Source of the DNA: Neolecta irregularis DAH-3
Lineage: Eukaryota; Ascomycota; Neolectomycetes; Neolectales; Neolectaceae
NCBI GenBank assembly: GCA_001929475.1
Contig: LXFE01000186.1
Span: forward strand, 1 to 23,413
DNA: 23,413 bases
Reading direction: 5' to 3'
The notes beneath the pieces are model-generated. The model saw nothing but the letters and a program-made list of their open reading frames with translations, searched no databases and had not been told where the DNA came from. Of this stretch, positions 18,684 through 23,413 are shown piece after piece (within the stretch, counting starts at the first letter, position 1; every line of letters begins with the position of its first letter). The position numbers were made by a program, and so were the translations under genes.

Positions 18684-21067
18684 ATGGCTGCTCGTATATC
18701 TTATTTATCAGAGCCTGTGTTGATTCTTTACAGCTCTCTACCACAGTGATCCCACAATCAAGCCTACTTCAATATTTTCCCCCGAACAATGGGAAACTTT
18801 ACTTGCAATATGTGATACCTTCATTGCACCGTTGGGACAAGATGAAATCCAAAAGTTGTTGCAAGAAACCCATTCAAATGCTGTCAAAGAGAGGAAAGAG
18901 CTGGTCGTTGCTTTCTTACAAGAAAAGGCCACTGATTATCCCGGCTTTAAGGAAAAATTAGATCGTATCCTGTCAAACAATATTCAACCCTCAAAGTTGC
19001 GACAAATTCGATTTGTCTTGAGTCTGCTGAGGTATCCAGAACTCCTAGATTTTTTGAGCTGAATATATCAAAGTAGTCGATTTGGCGCTGTTCTAACAGG
19101 CCATATTACTCCGATTCATCAGCTAAATCGTGCACAGAGAGAATGCGTTCTTCAGTCGTGGACGAAATCGCCTTTACTGTCTTTGCGAACTTTATTCAGT
19201 TCATTGTCCAGGCTCTCGAGGTTGGGATACATTTCATGTTCCGAAGTAGCAATGCAAGCTATCGGGTATCCCCTCACAGATCCAGATTCAAACCATCCGA
19301 CTCGCTTCCAAGCGAAGAGATTTCACGATTTCATGTTCTTAGACATCAAAGGTGAAACAGCTGAACTGCACACAGAGGTCGTTATTGTTGGAAGTGGATC
19401 CGGAGGCGGTGTCGTGGCTGCCATATTGGCCAAAGCAGGGAGAAAGATGATTGTTATTGAAAAGGGAAAATATCACCCTCAGGAGACATTACCACTTTCT
19501 GAGACGGAAGCAAAAGAAAATCTGTTTGAGGCTGGAGGCGCTCTAATGAGTGACGACGGCTGTGTTTCGATACTAGCTGGATCTACGTGGGGAGGAGGCT
19601 CCGCGAGTATCCTAATCCAACGATAAAATGCTGAAATACAGTCAACTGGAGTACAAGTCTCCAGCCTCAAAGTTACGTACGCGACGAATGGGCTCGAGAA
19701 TATCCTTTTTTCAATGAACTTGCATTCCAGGAATCACTTGACTTTGTCTGCAAAAGAATGGGATGTAGCACGAAACATATGAAGCATAATAAAATGAACC
19801 ACGCACTCATTGAAGGATCTAGAAAACTCGGGTTTCCATATTGCGACAATCCTCAGAATACTGGAGATGCTGAACATTCTTGTGGATATTGTGGGTATGC
19901 TCAGCTTGCAATAATTTTACAGACCTCTAGGTACGGATGTCGATATGCCGAGAAACAAAGTAGTAATGTCAGTTGGCTGGTCGATGCTGCTTCCAATGCT
20001 CAGTTTCTCCAAAAGACACATGTCGAGAAAGTGATTATGAAAGGGAACCGCGCGATTGGTGTTGAAGCGCTTGTAAATGGGCAAACCAAGCTGAGAGTTT
20101 TTGCAGATGTGGTAGTACTTGCGGGTGGTGCTATCAATACCCCGGCAGTACTATTGAGATCTGCTGTCAAGAATAAGAACATTGGCAAAAATTTGACATT
20201 ACATCCAGTGTCAACTGTCTTTGGCCATTATTACGACGAAGATACCAAGCCTTGGGAAGGAGCTATCCTGACAGCTGTAATGATTCCGTTTAATTTTCAA
20301 TGTCATCTTACTTGTCTCAGTCTTCGCAAATTTCTGAACGCAGAGTTTTAGGATGGGGTGCCAAATTAGAAGTGCAGTGGAAGTGAGTATAGCTCACAAA
20401 TGGAACCTGACAATGTTTTAGTATTCCTGGTCTTGCTGCTCTAAATGCTCCCTGGCGATCAGGCTATCAGGTTAAACGGAATATGCTATACTGGAATCAG
20501 TCGGTTGCCTATTCCTCCCGAGCCCGCGAGAGAGATCCCGGCTACGTCTATATCGACAAACAAAACAAACTTCCTCGAATCTGTTATACTCTTTCTTCTT
20601 TTGACTGCGACAGTATTCTCGATGGAGTCCTCAGACTGTGTGACATTGTCGTTACGGCTGGTGCGAATGAGGTTTTTACAGGATGTCTCGATGTTGAAAT
20701 TTATAAAACTACGGAGCGTGGTATCGCGGATCCGAGTTATAAGAACTGGAAAGAGAGTGTACGAACCGCTGGCATTATTCCTGGTCGTTCCACGATTGGT
20801 TCCGCTCACCAAATGTCGAGTTGTCGCATGGGTAAGGATCCTCGAAACTCGGTCGTCGACGATCACGGTCGGGTTCATGGATACCAGAGATTGTATATTG
20901 CCGACTCGAGTGTTTTACCGAGCGCGTCTGGTGTTAATCCAATGGTAATTCACCACTTGAATTATGTTTAATGAGGTTTCTAGATCTCAACTATGGGCTT
21001 GGCACACTATATCTCCTTGAAACTGATCGAGGATATGAAAAGTATGAATGCACTTTCTTCTCTATGA
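18684..21067 (+). CDS. Long-chain (fatty) alcohol oxidase, GMC oxidoreductase family
   Basis: FAD enzyme oxidising long-chain alcohols to aldehydes with O2, part of omega-oxidation and alkane or wax use; fungal forms are membrane-bound in ER or peroxisomes. Exons 18684-18693, 18734-19031, 19074-19606, 19642-19894, 19931-20276, 20321-20382, 20422-20944 and 20984-21067 give 702 aa, the usual length. The N-terminal helical domain has SIFSPEQWETLLAICDTFIA and GAVLTGHITPIHQL. The FAD site VVIVGSGSGGGVVAA starts at residue 206. Then come GSTWGGGSAINWSTSLQPQS, SCGYCGYGCRYAEKQ, VVVLAGGAINTPAVLL, AHQMSSCRMG and LPSASGVNPM, all GMC/FAO landmarks. The seven introns (35-44 nt) are GT-AG. The 36-nt intron 19895-19930 sits inside the CGYC motif, is a multiple of three and has no stop. 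The first exon is only 10 nt. Confidence 0.92.
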
Positions 21068-21487
21068 CGGTATTGCATCTTCAAACCATTTTATTTATCG
21101 TCTAATTGTATTTTTGGTAGAATCGTTTACAGATGTATTATTTGAAGGAAGTAGTTCTCGCTGTTGGTTAGTCGATTCAATATGACCCTTGGACTCTGGT
21201 CCATATCAATCTTCACCATTGTTCAAATATTGACGTCTCGTGACTGGAGATGGCTATCGCTATCGCTATCGGCTGAATACCCACATGGTAGAGTCATGTG
21301 CCTATTGAGGAAGCTCTCGAAACACGCCATCGGCCAAAATGTTGTCTCAGTGAAGCGGATTGTGTGTGTCAGCAGCCATGCACTGAGTCAACTCTTGATC
21401 AGGTGCTGACTCGAGCCACATTTCAGGGTAATTGCTATTGGGGAATACTGCCCATTTTGCTTTTTCATTCTGTTCCACCAGTTTGAA
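21068..21487. promoter_or_regulatory. Intergenic region upstream of the MFS gene
   Basis: 420 bp with no supported gene. It holds three copies of CTATCG (21254-21271) and a TGAGTCA at 21384-21390, which matches the Gcn4/AP-1 consensus. A nearby half-site TGACTC lies at about 21407. If functional, this could link the transporter to amino-acid or nitrogen control; this is motif matching only. Confidence 0.35.
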
Positions 21488-23321
21488 ATGGCGACTGAAA
21501 CTGACCATAAAACAACGAGCATCGTTTTCAGTGATATCAGCTCCGATCAGGAAAAACATCAACAGGAATTTACCTCTCCAGCTTCACAGAAACGGTATAT
21601 AATATCCGCACTTTGGGGTCGCTGAATGAGATAGATTATTGAGGAAACTAGATTTGAATCTTCTACCTTTTCTCTCCCTTCTGTATCTTCTCAGTTTTCT
21701 TGATCGAACCAACATCGGGTATATATCTGTGTGCATTGTAGTTTTGACAGATCAGAAATGCCAAATTAGATGGGCTCGAGGACGACTTGGGACTTGTGGG
21801 AAATCAGTTCAACACCGCTCTTAGTGTCTTCTTTTACACATATGTCGCTGCTGAGATCCCCTCTAATTTGGCTTTGAAGAGGCTCAGACCTTCGATGTAG
21901 ATCTTAGAGCATATTTGATCTAATGTTGTAGCTGGATTCCCACCATCATGTTAGCATGGGGAATAGTCATGACTTGTAAACCCAATAATCTATTCATGTT
22001 ACTAATTCCTTAGTAATGGGGCTGGTTCATAATTTTGCTGGACTTGTTACAGCTCGAGTTTTCCTTGGATTGGCTGAAGCTGGACTTTTTCCCGGTGTAA
22101 CATATTACATTTCTCTGTGGTACCGCAGATCAGAAATTGCGGTTCGAATTGCGGTTTTTTTCTCGGCTGCGACGTACACGTCTGAAGCTTATTATTGACT
22201 CATCATTATAGCGTTGCTGGTGCATTTGGCGGTCTCCTTGCTTTCGGTATAACCAAAATGGATGGCGTTGGTGGAAAGGCCGGATGGGTTAATGCGTCTT
22301 TTAAATATCCACTAAATTCACCAGGCTTGGATTTTTATTCTCGAAGGTTTACTAACCGTTGTTGTTGCTATCGTCGCTTATTTCGTTATCAATGATGTAT
22401 GCCGTCATTTCAAACTTCAGAAACTGATCCACACAGTTTCCTGAAACTGCTCATTTCCTAAGCATCAAGGAAAGAAAGGAGGTTTCTCGACGACTCAAAG
22501 AAGACTCAAGCGATCTTGCCTCGCGTTTCGATTGGAAGTTCTTCTGGCAAGCGGCTTGGGATTGGAAAATCCATATGCAATGCATCATTTATTGGGGTTG
22601 CCTAACCAGTGTTTATGCCGTATGATTAACTTTCGATTGCCTCACCAAGATATAGTTTTCACTTTTCCTTCCAACTATCATTAAGAACATGGGCTATACC
22701 TCTACTCGGTAGGCTTAATACCTCTATGGAAACTCATTATTAGTGCTCAATTGATGTCAGTGCCTCCTTATGTACTTGGGTGCTGCTTTACAGTCATTGC
22801 CGGACTTCTCAGTGATCGATATAAACTCAGAGGACCATTTGCCATTGTTTTTTTGGTAATTGGAATCGTTGGGTATTCGTGTTTATACGGATTGTCATCT
22901 GCAACAGCCCAGTACACTGCGATAATGGTTGCGGCTTGCGGTATCTTTCCAACTATCCCTCTGGTTATTACTTGGAACAGTAACAACATTGGTGGAAGTG
23001 TTAAACGAGGTGTCGGTATGGCCATGCAAATTGGATTCGGAAATCTTGGTGGCGCAGTCGCTTCATATATGTAAGTTGCATGCGATGGTGAACCCCTGAC
23101 ACTTTAGTTACCGGCGTCAAGATGGTCCTCGTTTTCTTCTTGGCCATGGAGTCATTCTATCCTTTCTCTGTCTCTCTTGTTTCGTCTCAGTGGGTTTGCT
23201 CGTCATCCTTCAGAAAGAGAACAAAAGACGAGATCGAATGCCAATAGAAACCGACCCGCAAATTACTCGATACTATGTCGATATGGGAGACGACGCTCCT
23301 TTTTTTAGATATACTTTGTAA
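21488..23321 (+). CDS. MFS transporter, allantoate permease / anion:cation symporter (Dal5-like) family
   Basis: A plasma-membrane proton symporter for a small organic anion; Dal5-type members carry allantoate, ureidosuccinate, nicotinate, pantothenate or vitamins, and the substrate here cannot be told. Eleven exons (21488-21594, 21635-21718, 21756-21896, 21932-21975, 22014-22173, 22212-22287, 22325-22396, 22437-22619, 22656-22708, 22744-23070, 23108-23321) give 486 aa. Landmarks are LLPFLSLLYLLSFLDRTNIG, NAKLDGLEDDLGL, RPSIWIPTIMLAWGIVMT, ARVFLGLAEAGLFPGVTYYI, FSAATVAGAFGG, the loop FPETAHFLSIKER, FLPTIIKNMGYTS, AQLMSVPPYVLG, GLLSDRY and ITWNSNNIGG. Twelve TM helices are consistent with this. 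All ten introns are GT-AG, 35-40 nt. The hydrophilic N-terminus is rich in Ser/Thr/Glu. The gene ends 69 bp before a GGAAT repeat. Confidence 0.92.
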
Positions 23322-23390
23322 TATAATATTGCAATGGAACTGGGTACTTGAAATAGCTGATAATGACACTCTTGCTGTATGCGGATTTTT

Positions 23391-23413
23391 GGAATGGAAT
23401 GGAATGGAATGGA
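23391..23413 (+). repeat. GGAAT pentanucleotide repeat at the window edge
   Basis: Four full GGAAT units and GGA, running to the last base. The array is cut by the window end, so its length is unknown. It starts 69 bp after the MFS stop codon. Confidence 0.8.

Overview
This window is nuclear DNA of a fungus, almost certainly an ascomycete. It carries eukaryotic housekeeping genes (APC1, RRP40, CCZ1, a CoA-pathway decarboxylase, a complex I accessory subunit) in a dense, strand-alternating layout. Fifteen of its seventeen protein-coding calls can only be read as continuous proteins after removing very short introns. I infer 56 introns of 31-55 nt, most of them 34-44 nt, usually with GTATNN-type 5' ends and a CTAAC/CTGAC/CTAAT-like branch site close to the AG. 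Such tiny introns, with gene families I associate with filamentous ascomycetes, make an early-diverging ascomycete (for example Taphrinomycotina) my best guess; that placement is inference.

Layout, left to right. A CDK-family kinase of the Csk1/Cak1 type (+, 210-1169) converges on a small four-TM membrane protein (-, 1237-1839). APC1, the large scaffold of the anaphase-promoting complex (+, 2111-6013), converges on an EIF1AD-like S1/OB-fold protein (-, 6452-6875). EIF1AD is divergent from ethanolamine-phosphate cytidylyltransferase ECT1 (+, 6874-8191), and the two ATG codons share one CATG tetranucleotide. Phosphopantothenoylcysteine decarboxylase (-, 8267-9132) follows, divergent from a conserved orphan (+, 9234-10084). 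Next come a complex I 21.3-kDa type subunit (-, 10250-10802) and a PITH-domain protein (-, 10976-11800), the latter divergent over 66 bp from the exosome cap subunit RRP40 (+, 11867-12615). CCZ1 (+, 12817-14428) is followed by a 351-bp hairpin MITE with perfect terminal inverted repeats and a TTA target duplication (PIF/Harbinger-like).

The right part is more accessory. It holds a small intronless membrane protein (+, 14884-15444), a GILT-family protein (-, 15545-16314) with a doubtful small membrane ORF overlapping its start, an intronless BTB/T1-domain protein with a Cys-rich tail (+, 16706-17959), a long-chain alcohol oxidase of the GMC family (+, 18684-21067) and an allantoate-permease-type MFS transporter with ten introns (+, 21488-23321). 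The window ends inside a GGAAT repeat.

The genes do not form one pathway; this is a compact eukaryotic gene neighbourhood. I found no obviously novel multi-gene system. The most notable points are the shared-CATG divergent starts of EIF1AD and ECT1, the young MITE, the dense population of ultra-short introns including candidate GC-AG and GA-AG cases, and several conserved genes without known function. All exon structures were inferred by eye from frame, splice motifs and remembered family alignments, without transcript data.
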